Assembly: GCA_022113835.1 (NCBI GenBank)
Contig: JAILWY010000006.1
Coordinates: 8,680,001-8,744,000 of the forward strand
Source: Atopsyche davidsoni
Lineage: Eukaryota > Arthropoda > Insecta > Trichoptera > Hydrobiosidae
DNA: 64,000 nucleotides
Reading direction: 5' to 3'
The notes under the pieces are model-generated. The model saw only the letters and a program-made list of their open reading frames with translations. It searched no databases and was not told the DNA's origin. Positions within the stretch are counted from its first letter, which is position 1. Every line of letters starts with the position of its first letter. Both the position numbers and the translations under genes were made by a program. Below are positions 48,809-61,291 of this stretch, piece by piece.

Positions 48809-48816
48809 TGACGTCA
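48809..48816. promoter_or_regulatory. Perfect CRE site TGACGTCA
   Basis: Palindromic bZIP consensus in the GC-rich stretch 48660-48860 (GGCAGCCGCGCTTGACACGG, GGACGCGGAGTCGCTGCTGC). Confidence 0.35.
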
Positions 48817-48986
48817 GGACGCGGAGTCGCTGCTGCTGGAGAACCCTCGGGATGTTCTTTCTATTCTTTCATATAATATACTGAAAATATGTCAAATGAT
48901 GATAGTCTTTGTTTATGTTTTCAGATCTGAAAATTATTTAGTCTTACATGTTATATTTAGGCGCAACTTCAGAATAGAAATATCTT

Positions 48987-49216
48987 GATAATGATTAAGT
49001 ACATTTTTTCGAATATTGATAATTGATTAAAGAAACTCTTAGAAAAATATCATCGTGATTTGTGTGGGATGACACAAATCACGATGATATTTTTCTAAGA
49101 GTTTCTTTAATCAATTTTCAATATTTAAAAAAATGTACTTAATCACTATCAATCAATCAAACCTGTATAGGCAAAATCGTACTTCCTGTGAGACGGTCTT
49201 CACAAAAATTAATAAT
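48987..49216 (+). mobile_element. Foldback tRNA-SINE copy E, near-perfect hairpin
   Basis: Two arms of 79 bases (48987-49065 and 49072-49150) are reverse complements with very few mismatches and only a six-base loop (GGGATG). The conserved tail follows, ending in GTCTTCAC and an A-rich stretch. A clean 13-base duplication ATAGAAATATCTT flanks it (48974-48986 and 49217-49229). The central tRNA-like unit of copy B is reduced to ACACAAATC. The high arm identity and intact duplication suggest this is one of the younger copies. Confidence 0.88.
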
Positions 49217-49229
49217 ATAGAAATATCTT

Positions 49230-50989
49230 AATAAATTATTGTATTTATTTTAATATATATGCAATACCCTTATCTATAAGTATTGTTATTTTTATATAAT
49301 TACCTAAAAATATGTGAATTTAAATATTTATAGTGGTTTTCATTATATTTACACGTTTTTATTTTGAGATTTGAATGTACATATTTAAGGTTTAAATATA
49401 TTTTACTCTAAGTTACATGTATGTCTCTCACGTTTTTATCAACATGTTTAAAATATCATGATTAGTTTCTTTGAGTTCTTTAAAAAAATTACTATTGTTA
49501 TTATTTTGAAAAGAAAGTTAAAGTATATGTGCTGAAAATTGTATTAATTAACTAAATGATAGAATTTAACAATTTTATTTCGCATATTGAAGCACATGTC
49601 CAATTTGATCTCTTTCAATTCATATACGTTTTAATAACACTTGTAATTATTCTGAGCTACAGTGAATATTTATGAAATGGATTATTTTAATGCTGGAAAT
49701 ATTAAGTTCTTAACTGCCACACACAGTTCAGCTTAAGGCTCTACAGCTCTACAAACACCAAAACCTATTGCACTTTATCACACACGTCAAACCCCAAGTT
49801 CTGATATCTTCCCTCACTTAATACAGTTTTCAGAACACTCTGGCAACAGGTACGCTTCCACAAAGCGCCTTAATTGTTCTTCAGGGTCCTTAGACCTCCT
49901 CCCTCCGTGTGTGAGGGCTGGAGAAATAACAGCCCTCAGTGACGTCATACAAGGCATTAGAGAGTCTTTAGTTTGTAGTGTGTTTGTAAATTTTGATTGT
50001 GAATGTTTATAATAGCGTTTCAAAAGCAGACGATTTCTGGATGTTGTTATTCGAAACGAATTACTTGATTTACTGATTTTGTTTCATTCAGTCGCTCTGA
50101 GCAAGTTAATTAATACCTTTGTGTTGGTATTTGCGTTCAATATCAAATTTCAATTAATGGATTTGTAATAACGAAGAGCGCTGTTAGCACCGAAAAATAA
50201 AAAAAATTACTTCATTCAAATATAGACCTAATTAATATATCTAATCGAAAATATATGCTGATATTTCTACACTAGTTTTGTTATATGACGATTGGTGTAA
50301 CTAATGACTTTCATTAATTATTTTAATAAATTCAAATTCATCCCTTATAAATAATAAGTTAATTTTATTTAAAATATTTATGTAAAAAATTCACACTCAA
50401 AACGATTAGAAAAACCTCTATTTTAGAAACAGATTAATTAAGCAAAAAAAAACATAACAGAGAATATTATAATATAAAGCTGGCAATAGCAAAAATTAAA
50501 AAATGCAAATTTTTATTCGCTTTTATGGAAAACATAAAAAAATATAATATTGTATTAAAAACAAAAAAAAAATACCTTTGCTGGTTTGTGTAATAAATAT
50601 GGTATCATGATATAAAAACATGATACTACGTTCTTAATAACTCCAGCTAGCGTGAGAAATTAAATTGTAAAATTACAATGTTTTTATTATAAAGTATTTG
50701 ATGGATATTCATAAAATAACAATACAACGTACAATTAGTAATTTGAATAGTAAAATATAATTTCACATTAAATAACTCATTTAACTTATTTTTTAAACAT
50801 GAAATAGAAAAATCTCAAATGAAATAATATGAAAATTCAAAGCAACGCTGTTTATTGTAATTAATTGTTAAAAATGCAAGCAGTTGATTATCAGAATTTT
50901 AATGAACCACAAATATATGATGTCGATGTGAAAATTTTGCACATAGATCCTTTCATAACCACAGTAATTTATTCATTTTCAGAAGAGAT
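49230..50989. other. AT-rich DNA, island at 49700-50030
   Basis: Apart from the CRE-containing island, this is low-complexity AT-rich sequence with short poly-A runs. No gene seen. Confidence 0.5.
49940..49947. promoter_or_regulatory. Perfect CRE site TGACGTCA
   Basis: Palindromic bZIP consensus in a GC-richer stretch (49800-50030) with CCTCCTCCCTCCGTGTGTGAGG. Confidence 0.35.
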
Positions 50990-51250
50990 ATGCACATGAA
51001 AATTTGTCACAATGCATCGGGAGCGCTGATATTCATATTAATTCTGTCGCGCCGCAATTAATTAGTCCATATTTCAGGTTGGTCCATATTGCTCGACTCG
51101 GCGGACATTTGCACAAATTACAATAAATCAGGACGGCCGTCCAATTAGGTGGACAATGACTGTAACCCTGCTCTAATTAGTCACCACCTGAAACCCGCCC
51201 CTCTAATGACAAGCCCTGCCCACCCCAGACTTGTTCAAACTTACCCGTTT
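50990..51250. promoter_or_regulatory. Homeodomain-motif-rich island (enhancer candidate)
   Basis: This island is clearly GC-richer than its flanks, yet dense in TAAT/ATTA cores: ATATTAATTC, CGCAATTAATTAGTCC, CCAATTAGGTGG and CTCTAATTAGTC, with CTCTAATGAC nearby. Clustered ATTA cores with GC-rich spacers are typical of developmental enhancers in insects. No frame is convincingly coding. The call is inference from composition and motifs. Confidence 0.4.
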
Positions 51251-54136
51251 TAGAAAACAGAAACTCCTGTTTAGATAGTTGCCGTGGCAAATTGCTCTAG
51301 TTTATACGTTTTGTTTGCTTTGTGTGTAAATTATATATATATATATTTTTTTTTTAAATATTTAATAACAGCGAAAATATCTGTTCATCAAATTGATGCA
51401 CTCGTGATAATGGAGTAAAAATGACTGTCCAGTTGTTATCACTCTTCTTTATCAATTGTGCGGTCTTGGGTTTAAACCCGGTTTCAAGAATTATCTTTTA
51501 GATTCTGTACAAATAATTAACAGCTTCTCCAGGTTCAAATACAAAATAAAACTTTTCCAAAGAAACTAATTTTAGATTTTTTGGAACATCCGATCAATAA
51601 ATTTATACATTTTATGACGTTGTATGCAGTTTGAAACTTTATCATTAATTAATAAAAAAATTTCATATATATTACTTAAAGTTAAATATGTTTATCCTTC
51701 ATATTCAAAGTAAGCTAATAAAATTAAATATGTATAATTTTACGCTGCTTTGGTGATTGATTTCAAAAATAATGTTATAGTGTTATTGATGCCTTCTGAA
51801 ATTTTTACACACTGCCTCATTTTAAATCAACTAAAAAGTCTGTTTTTTTTTTCGAATATATTTATGTGTTTAATAGTACCAATAAAAAAAAAACAAAGTA
51901 TAAGACTTTAATTTAACATACAACACACCCAAATAAAAGCAGTTATATACTCAACAATAAAAATTTCATCTTTTTAAAAGACTTTCTGTGCTTAGATTTC
52001 CAAGTCAAATTTATTCTTATCCTGCGTGTTTATTTGAATTTAAATTTATTCGCAATAATCTAAACACTAGAAAATAAGCATAGAAAACACCCCCTTACAG
52101 AAAAGTTCCAAACGGTATATTTGTTTCATGAAAAAAAAATCTCATGCACTACGCAAAGTAACACTTTTTAAAAGCCCCCTACTGTGCGTTCACTTCCGAT
52201 ATTAAAAATCCTTTATGGTTTTATATTTCAACTTTATCCCTGCGGACAGATTCAGGAAAAGTATAAACTTTTATAGTCCTGTAGACTTTACCAAATCCAA
52301 AGCCAAACAAGGTAAAATACTGAAAAGTTTTACCCAGAATACTACGTAAAAGCTATCTATAATACAATCTTTGAATTACGTTCAATATTTATGGTTAGTG
52401 CATGTATTGAATGTTGTAATCTAAAAAGTAAAAATCTTCATAGGTTAGCATATTTACGCTTGAAGAAATTTAACGATGCTACTTTATGATCTATTGTCAA
52501 TGATAAAAAATAATTTAAAAAATAATAAAAGCTTTCTTTCTCAATTACAATATATTTTTAAGTCTTGTCTCTTTAACGTTATTCGTTTATCACTACTTTC
52601 GCTACATTTGTCAAAATTTTATATTTTTTAATCCATGATAGGAGTTTTTAGATATTTATGTGAATACAATAATTTAATTAGTTTGCAACAAATAGCCAAA
52701 ACTCATATAAATCTTAAACATACGCTTTATATAGTCGGAGTAAAAAAAAACATCGAATGACAAAAAATTCTAAATATCCTTAGAATTCTATATTTTCTTG
52801 AATTCAGCAAATATTAGTTATTTGCATCATAAAAGTGTTTTATTCAACATTGAAATTGTAATAATTATGTTTTAAAAACTGAAAACACATCAAATGCGTG
52901 TTTAGGAAAAAAAACATTTCTTGTGATTTGTTTCAATGATGCTTAATTTTTATATCAAGTATTTGACTAAATATTTGCGAAAAAATATAAAGCGTGCCTT
53001 CGCACGTAAGTAACAATTTTTTCTGCAGTTAAATTAACTGTTTCACATATAAATTCAAGTTTATTTAAATTTGAAGTACGCAACTTTGGTCTCTACCGTA
53101 ACATTCTGCTATATTGTATTTATGTTCATTCTCTCAAGTACAAGACCGCCTGCAAGAAATAAGTCCTGTTTTTAAGAAAATCTCCCCCCATAATTACCGT
53201 GTCTCTCATTACATTCAGTACCTGAGAGGCGAATAATTCTTTTCTGTCTCTAAACTTCCAACCCTCGACAGACGACCCGCCCTCGCAGTACTCTCCCATG
53301 TAAATTTAAAGGATGGTAAAGAGGCCTAACCGCGGGTGTCATTTGCATTTTTCGGGATTTTTAAACACGTCTCATATCAAAAGAAATACCCTTCTAGCCC
53401 CAGGAATTTACATGATATTTAAATTGTTTTTCGGGGTTTCAAGCCTATAAATGCTGCTTTTCATCACATAGGAAGTACCAGAGGCTTTATTTAAAATTTA
53501 CTCTTTTTAAAATTAACCCTTCGTCTTAGTAAAATGTTAAAAATGTTTATCAAATTACTTTGCGGTCTAATTTGGCTATTTAGAAACAAGACAGTTGTAA
53601 AATCTTTAAATTTTTAATTTTAAATATATATGGAGTACTCTAACACCAATATTTAATTTAACTCCTATAATTTTTCATAAATCTTAAATAACTTTTTCAT
53701 TAGAGTTAATCAACACGATAGCAAAGAAGTAATAGCAGCGACTAATTTTTATATGAAACTATTTGCAGTTAAAATGATATAAATTGGTCTATTGAATCTG
53801 AATTTAAATTTTAACTTTTTCATTTGAATAATTCATGACAGATCTCAAGTATTGTTAATTGTTAACATAAATAAAAGCAAAGCATTATCAATTCTTAATA
53901 GGATTATAAGATTCCACTCACTGTACAAAGGTATTGTCAAACCAATATCGTTTTAAAGGTAACCCATACATGCTTAAAAAATAATTATTTATTTGAATTT
54001 CTTAGTATATTAAGTAATAAAATATTTTTCATATATATATAAAAAGCTTTGATAGGTATCTTTTATATGACAGTAAAACAAAAACTACTAGTAATCAAGT
54101 ATTTTTTTAAATTGTTGATTATATATAAATGGAAAA
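51251..54136. other. AT-rich DNA, island at 53200-53420
   Basis: AACCCTCGACAGACGACCCGCC and GAGGCCTAACCGCGGGTG mark the island. A (TA) run with T-stretch occurs at 51335. No gene seen. Confidence 0.5.
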
Positions 54137-54592
54137 TTATTTCGAAAAGATGATGTTATCCAAATGGTGATCGTTACGCTGCTGGCACTCTTTTAATCTA
54201 GAACGAAGATTGCTGATAACACTCTGACACATAGCCCTTGATATTGCTGCCATTTCTGACCTGATGCTAGAAATCAGTTAGGTTCGTCGGATTATTCTCA
54301 CATACCCTATTTTTAAGGTATCCCCATACGAAATAGTCAAGAAGGCTAAGGTCGGGGCTTCTGGAAGGCCAGTAGATGTTACCTCTACGTGAAATGACCT
54401 TATTAGAGAATAATTCGTTACAAGCTTCAATTGATTGATTGGATGTATGGCAAGTGGCTTCGTCTTATTGGAACCACGTTCTTGAGTTGAAACCTTGAAA
54501 TTCCTGCAACTCTGAGCCCAAAAATTTTCGCAGCATATCGCAATAACGGTCACTATTCACATTCACCCGATACTCTTTTTGGACATCCTGTA
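54137..54592 (-). pseudogene. Broken mariner-type (DD41D, rosa-like) transposase, C-terminal part
   Basis: The minus strand encodes the C-terminal half of an IS630-Tc1-mariner transposase, the enzyme that would cut and reinsert DNA with a DDE/D triad. Visible in order are VNVNSDRYCDML, the second catalytic aspartate in DEATCHTS, SRRGNIYWPSRSPDLSLLDYF with the third catalytic aspartate, WGYLKNRV, and the ending HLDNIIFSK followed by a stop. Forty-one residues separate the two aspartates, the spacing of the DD41D (rosa) group. An in-frame TAA replaces the codon just before DEATCH, where the family usually has Q. A frameshift follows LTDF. The N-terminal DNA-binding half and the first aspartate are absent upstream (above 54592). 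It is therefore dead. No terminal repeats were identified. Confidence 0.85.
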
Positions 54593-57500
54593 TAAGCAGT
54601 TATTTATCAATATGTTATTAATACAGTACTTATAAATAATATAAATATACGGTTAAGTATGATAACACTCAACACAGTAATCGAGCAAGTAATTTTTTTT
54701 CCAAAGTACTCGTTGATATCATGTTATAGACGTAACAAGGGAACATACAATGTATTAAGTAATGATATACAATTATATCAGATGACTCCAAGTCGTGATT
54801 CCCTCCAGCTCACGTCCTTCCAGGGTGTCCAGATGGAGGTATTGTATCCAGCAGTGCATCGCGGAGGTCCCTTTGACGCCGCGCCGTGTTCCTCCAGCAA
54901 GAACTGTACTGTGTTTGCTTACTAATGAGATCTTTGTGCAGTCGAGACCTCCAGGGAAACGAACCGCGACCAAATAAGACCACCATCCTTCATTCTGTAA
55001 GAATATATTATTACGGGATTATTTCTTGTTGATCATAGTAAAAAATTCAATAAAAAAAACTACCTGTTTACTCATGAGCAATTATTACAAAAAAAAAATA
55101 TTAGATTGCACCACATGATGCTTACACAAGCAAATATATATTTTTTACTGTGTCATTTACGAATTATTTTTAAATGAATCAATAATAATACAGTGGGTTC
55201 TTAATAATATAAAGTCTATTATTTATTTGGAAGCTTATCAGTTATATTTTTTTGTGCAGCTGGAAATCAATTTCATTTTGAAAGCTCCAAAGTATGGCGG
55301 AAGTACACCCACTTGGTTTTTTTCAGCTTTTCATCAGTTTACGGTCAGATATAATCTGTGAACCCTTTCATAATAAAATATATTTAGGTCGAGATTCGAT
55401 CATCTATATTTATTTGACAAACGAATCTGGAAAAGGAAAATGTAAACCGTCGAACCTGCAAACTCTTTCCCGTTAATAAATCAGATCAAGTATCCCAAAT
55501 ATATACATTCGTATATAATATTTGAGAATTACACGGTCAAATATTTATATTAAAGTACAATGCTTTTGTTATTTGTATTTTTTATTCATTTAACAATTTT
55601 CGTTTAATAAAATTAATAAATCATGGTAAAACAATTAAAAATTTATAAAACACTATGATAATCAAAATTATGATATTCTGTATATAATAAGAGTGATAAT
55701 AATTTGATACTAATTTAAATGTAACTTATCCCTGCAAAAAGTGAAATCATAGATAGTATTTTTCTACTGGTTCCCTTTTCAAGATAATATGTAATTTAAA
55801 CAGATCTATACACATACAAAAAAACTTTATTTTCTTGCCGGATTTCACATTGATTATATAGAATATTTTTTTCACACTGTCACAGGTAAAATATTTTATG
55901 ATATTATATAAAAAAACACGTGTCTCATATATTCTATCAAGTATAATACAAGTAGTTTTTAGTTCAACTATATTTATATCAGAAACAAAAAAGCACCATA
56001 TCAGCAGTAAATTTTCTGAAGCAATCAATGAAGCCGTTAGAAACTCCATATAAAATATAAAACCGGGACGACTAAATAAATTCGGAATGAACGAGCGTAT
56101 AATTCTTCTGATTGGTGAGAAGTAAGCCACGCGTTCGAGTAAAAGTTTAACAGCTTCCGGCTAGAGCCACTTCCGGCCGTCACTTCCGGTATCGATCGAG
56201 TCTTCTTCCACACCCTCTCACGAACTCGCCCATTCCTCAAGAAATACAACTACCCCTGTAACGAGTCTTATGGCTGTAGAGATGTAGTATAGACATTACC
56301 TGAAGGGTAGGAGTGGGGAGTCTTTATTATTTCGGCTAGTAACCTTTGCATATTTTTATTAAAAGCCATGCTCATTTAATAATTTATAATGATTCTTTGT
56401 GGCATTCACATAAATACAATTTGGCACAAAAAATATTTATACAGCAATAAATTTCACTCATTAAAATACTGATCTTATCTATACCAAACCAAACACATAT
56501 TTTATTGCAGTCTTTAATGTTTTTTTGTAGAAATTAGTGTTTTTTTTTTATTGAATTAGTACAATATTGAGTAAATAAACAAAAGAAGGTAGCATTGAAA
56601 AAAATGTGATCTTTTACAGGCCTGAAGAAAATATATATTTTCGCACATAAACTTATTTGAAACGTTTCATATCTCACAACCTTTTCTAGCGAATGGCGTA
56701 AATCTACAATTGCAACTCTTAAGGCCCTGCGGAGAAAAGCTTCTATACTATCAGAAATATTATGATGCTACGTGAAAGGGTTACACACTCCTCATAAGGA
56801 AGCTTTTATCGAACAGTAGTTTCCAAAAAGCTTTTAATACAAACCAGATCAATATGTCACACTCTCTTATATAAATATATATTTATTAAAGCGTTACTTT
56901 CAAAATTGACTTATTTTTAATTTAATAGTCGGAACGATTTCAGCAACATATGGATTTACATAAAAGTGGTGATTGATAAGAATACAAGTCCGATCATTTA
57001 ATAAAAGGTTTAATACTATCATAATTTTATATGTATGTGTATTTTTTAAATTAAAAAAATCATTGATTATAAGATTTTTCCATTTGAAAGCACAAATACG
57101 AAAATCAAACACTTAACATCAAAGAAAATTTGATGTATTTACTATAACAAAATACTGAAAAACTGTCCAGTAAAAATATATTTAATCGTGCTTAGTGCTT
57201 TCGATAAAAGGTAACATTACAATAAATTTTATGTTTAAAAAATGTAGAAACTAAAAAAATTAAAAGTTCCTTTATATATTCAAAACCTTTCACAAAAAAA
57301 AACTCCACATTTTTCACATTGTCGTATTGTTCCCACATCCATTAGCCGCTGTATTTGCTACATCGTACACGTAGCATTACGGGCTCTTTTTCACGTGACA
57401 TTACATGGGCCACAGGAAGCTCCATTCAAAAGCTCGGGACTTCCGCCCACGCGGCCGCCTAAGGCTTATCTCCTGCGGCCACTCCCGCCCACAACCGCTT

Positions 57501-57819
57501 TCTATCTATGACCGATAATGGATAACTCGACTATAGACTACGTATACTGTGCTACTAGATAATCACACCTTATTGTGTAAAACTGAAATAAAAATCACCC
57601 TATGACGTCACTAAAATAAAACACCTTTAAGAAAGCTTCCCGTAATTTTTGTAGCATGCGGCATATAAAGCACAAGTGAAATTCACGAAATTATTTTTTA
57701 TGGTCATTTATGTACTACCTTTCAGGATCATAGCTATTTTAGATAAGAATATATTTATTTATAATCATGACTTGTTTATTTATTTAATTTAGAATTTTAA
57801 TTCGAAAAATTCCGTTTTG
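54593..57819. other. AT-rich DNA with GC islands at 54780-54990, 56090-56260, 57330-57510
   Basis: At 54780-54990 three frames on both strands stay open, with segments such as NTSIWTPWKDVS (minus) and PFDAAPCSSSKNC (plus), but none matches a family I know. The 56090-56260 island holds CACTTCCGGCCGTCACTTCCGG, with CACTTCCGG twice. It resembles ETS-type promoter motifs. Confidence 0.4.
57603..57610. promoter_or_regulatory. Perfect CRE site TGACGTCA
   Basis: Palindromic bZIP consensus about 100 bases after a GC-rich stretch (57410-57500, CACGCGGCCGCCTAAGG). Confidence 0.35.
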
Positions 57820-58070
57820 CATGAAAGTACAACTCTCTGTTTATGAAGGGGAAAAACCGAATTTATTTCGTTTTATCTGTTTTGAACTTTTCAGGAGGAC
57901 GCTTCCTTATCTGGGGACGCTCTTGGAACTCTTTTTGTTTCGGATTGTATACAAAATAAATTGCGGGGAAATCCCTTTACGTGTTATGCAAATCGCAGCT
58001 TTTGAGCCATTCCCCTGCTTGACACGTTACGGCCGCAGCGAGAGGGCATTTGATTTAAAAACTTCATAAT
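57820..58070. promoter_or_regulatory. Island with POU octamer
   Basis: A perfect octamer ATGCAAAT (57986-57993) sits in a GC-richer stretch that also holds GAGGACGCTTCCTTATCTGGGG and ACGGCCGCAGCGAGAGGG. An 82-codon frame spans it, but its translation shows no recognisable domain. Regulatory function through POU factors is inferred. Confidence 0.3.
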
Positions 58071-59627
58071 AAAATATAGTTTAAATAATATTTGTGTGTT
58101 TGACACAGTAAAAATAATGAAAAAATTATAATTTTTGTAATAAAAGTCATGCGATTAACTGAAAAGCGATAGTTTTGTTATTGATTTGTCTCTTTATCAG
58201 CGATGGCGAAAAAAGCGTTTTCTACTTTATTAGCAAAACTAAAAATGTTACCATATTTAATAGTATCAGTTTCGTAAAACTGCTTTTGTATACATGTGAT
58301 ATTTCTAAATAATTGGAAACAATCGCATATAAATCAAATTTGTTAACATATATCATTGATAGTATGTTTCAATAAAAAAATAATAAAAACGTTAGCTGTT
58401 ATGTCATGATTTATCAAAACAATGCTAGTAGGATTTGCTTTATAAAAAAATATACGAAAGCTCTTTAAGGTGTCGGGGTGTTAAAAACCCTGATAATTTT
58501 TCACTTAATAACCTTGAGTTCTCACGCCTTTAAGGCCACTTTTTTCAGGACATTTCGCACCCCCATCAGTTATTCAAGACCACCATTATCCCTAGAAACG
58601 TAATACGCTATAAATTGCCTGTTTTGGTCCTCCTCCATTAGAGGCCTCATGTGTGAAGCTACTTATAGCAGATAGTCGTATAGAAATAAGTCCTCTGAAC
58701 TATTCCCATTACAGCAGCCTCCTGCGCTTAATTATATCAAAGTTTCCATGAAACAATCATTAATTATGATTTTATATTTTTATTTTAGATTTAAGTCCTC
58801 GTCCAAAAGACTTAAATGTAATATTCTTCATATTAATATCATTCACAAAATGCGTAAAACAAAAAATATTTTTTGATGCTAAATAAATCTTCTAGTATTG
58901 GTTTTATATCAAACTGTTGTTTTCATAAAATTGTGTTACTACGTTACTTTCATTATTTCTGTTAATTATATGTTTTGTAACTTTTTAAAAAAAAAATAAC
59001 TTCAGGGATTTATTGTGGCTCTCGTAGCGTTCATCTGGATTTTGTCAAGCTCAAGTAGTAAGGCTTATACCACTACAATGCTACATTCCCGAGACCAATT
59101 TAAAACTAAATGTTTCTTTGAATGTTAGTAAACAGCATTATTCCGAGTGGCTTTCTGGGAGCAACCCTCAATATTACCGCATGCCTGGCAACTACCCCTT
59201 GCATTTGCTGGTACTTCCCGTACTACTTCAACAGTTAAACTTACAAAGTCTCGTTAATGTGACTCTACTTTGTATGTTACTTCACTGTTGAGTCGTCTTC
59301 GAGCGTATACGAAAATACTGTTGCTACGAATATCGCACATCTCGCTTTTTTGTAGAATACAACAATTGAAATACAATTATAAAATCCGAGAAATTCTGCT
59401 TTTCTTTATTTTGTAAAAAAAGTGATTTTTCTTATTTTTTTAATTACAATTCATTTGGGAGTATGGTAAGTTTGTTGATATTCAATAGTTTTTTTGGTTT
59501 TCAAATCGAATTCTTGGCTACTCAAAGATCATACACAGTAGATAACAAATTTAAATATATACATTGTTGTGCATTGTTTTTGAGTAAAATTACTCAAAAA
59601 TTATAAATTCATTTTCAATTGTTCCAG
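58071..59627. other. AT-rich DNA, islands at 58460-58740 and 59130-59320
   Basis: No coding frame or RNA gene recognised. GAGTAAAATTACTC at about 59582 is a short palindrome. Confidence 0.5.
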
Positions 59628-59670
59628 ATTAATCGAAGGACAACCAAAGCAGAGCTATTTCATCAAAAAG
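59628..59670 (+). CDS. Candidate 43-nt exon
   Basis: The acceptor tract ends TTTTCAATTGTTCCAG and the donor is AAAAAG/GTATTT. Phase-0 reading INRRTTKAELFHQK and the frame with one leading base LIEGQPKQSYFIKK are both open. It is weakly supported: length is not a multiple of three and no family is recognised. Confidence 0.12.
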
Positions 59671-59759
59671 GTATTTAAACTCACTCACGAAGCCTATAAT
59701 AAGTATTAAGGAGCATAAATGTAATAAACTATAACAACACCATTGTTAGTTTGAAACAT

Positions 59760-59784
59760 ATTAAATTAAATTAAATTAAATTAA
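59760..59784 (+). repeat. (TTAAA)n microsatellite
   Basis: About five tandem TTAAA/TAAAT units form a short simple repeat in AT-rich DNA. Confidence 0.6.
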
Positions 59785-59914
59785 AATATATTAGTTTTGA
59801 TAATCAAGGCTTTGAAAAACTTATTAAGTTATTTGATATTAATACAGCTTTTTTCTGTATGTTTGTTCAAATATTCATATTGTATTATTAATTCATCATA
59901 TGTATGTTTTTGGG

Positions 59915-59934
59915 TTAGGTTAGGTTAGGTTAGG
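59915..59934 (+). repeat. Interstitial telomere-type repeat (TTAGG)4
   Basis: Four perfect TTAGG units are preceded by GGG and followed by TCTGAA. TTAGG is the canonical insect telomere unit. A two-unit run (GTTAGGTTAGGTT) occurs at about 16614. The run may mark an old double-strand-break repair site or be chance in AT-rich DNA. Confidence 0.75.
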
Positions 59935-60654
59935 TCTGAAAAAAACCATTTTTATACAATACTACAAAATAGACTAAAAAAAATTGTTTATTTGTTAGTA
60001 ACAATCTTTTAATTGGCAGGCTTGTTTGCAAAATATTGAATCCCGTTATCATATCCTATCAGGAAAATGTGGCTTTTGTAAATTTCGATTCGAATCAAAA
60101 ACATCTCCTGTTGTTTACTAGGAAAATAAATACCAGAGACGTATCAATCCTTAAAGCCGCAGCTCTAAATATTTTCCGCATGTTACGAGCAATACGTTTT
60201 AAAATCATTATTCTCAAATAATTAGAGCTCGGATGTTCAGCTCGCGGAATGAATATTTAAAGTACCCTACTCACATAAAGTTAGCGTGGCTGTCAGTGCT
60301 CACGGCACGACTGTTATATTTTAAATTATTATAATCCAATACGCAAGTGTAACGAGAGATCTTCAAATCCAGGCGTGACTGGGGTATTAGAAATAACAAG
60401 TTGGATGAAACCCAATATATGGTGCGAAGAATGCCGCGGAGCAGACGGCGATTATTCCAATAATACGCACCGCTGGCACGTTAAGGTAACCGTCAATCAC
60501 GTCTGAGGGCCCCGAGGCTTAACTACTCGTCAGTACGTGATTCTGTGGAGATACCCGTACTTCAAAAGCCTCCAAATATTTCTTTGAAATATCCAAACTG
60601 TATGATAAAAATATATATTCCATATTATTATATACCGACTCATAAGCACTATGT

Positions 60655-61291
60655 CGGTGGTCCCCAACACTGTGCCCGCGGGCGCTACAATAAAAAAAAT
60701 ATTAAGTTAAAAAAAATAGTAAGTAAACATGGAAATGTAAGCGAAAATAATTATATCGTTATAATTTTCAAAATTATAATTCGTTACAGGAAATCATATA
60801 AAAGTCTGTTGAAATAGTATCTTACAATTTTCGAGTTTTTTGATAATTTTTTTGCGTAAAATCTACTTCAACAATAGAAAAAATTTTAATGCTAAAAGTT
60901 AGATACGTTCCTTCGCCGAAGGATTATATTTTTTTATCTCTTGTGGATTTACTTTTAGTATGATAAATATGTGTTTTTCCGATTAATGTTTAGGAATTTG
61001 GAGATTATTATAACCGATGTATCTGGAACGTTTGGCATTTAGGTGTCTTTTTTTAAATTGGAAATAAAAGATTAGAAATAAACCTATGGTAAAAAATTGA
61101 AAACAATTTTTTTTTAACAATCTTTGGTTTTGAAAAGTTGTAATTTTATAAAAATTTTCAACATCTTTAAGACTTTATTTGACCATAAAAAAGAACGGTA
61201 ATTTAGTAATAAATAAAAATATTTTTTTTTGGCGCCATCCGCCCGGTATTCTGAAATGTGATCTTAGGTACAAAAAGGTTGGGGACCCCTG
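60655..61291. mobile_element. Non-autonomous hAT-type element with 8-bp TSD
   Basis: The ends are CGGTGGTCCCCAAC and GTTGGGGACCCCTG, inverted repeats of the type seen in hAT MITEs. The target duplication CACTATGT is perfect and eight bases long (60647-60654 and 61292-61299), as hAT transposases make. The 637-base interior is AT-rich and holds no transposase. A region at 4445-4738 is homologous to the interior in reverse orientation. The short reading frames inside it are not meaningful. Mobility would depend on a transposase encoded elsewhere. Confidence 0.9.
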
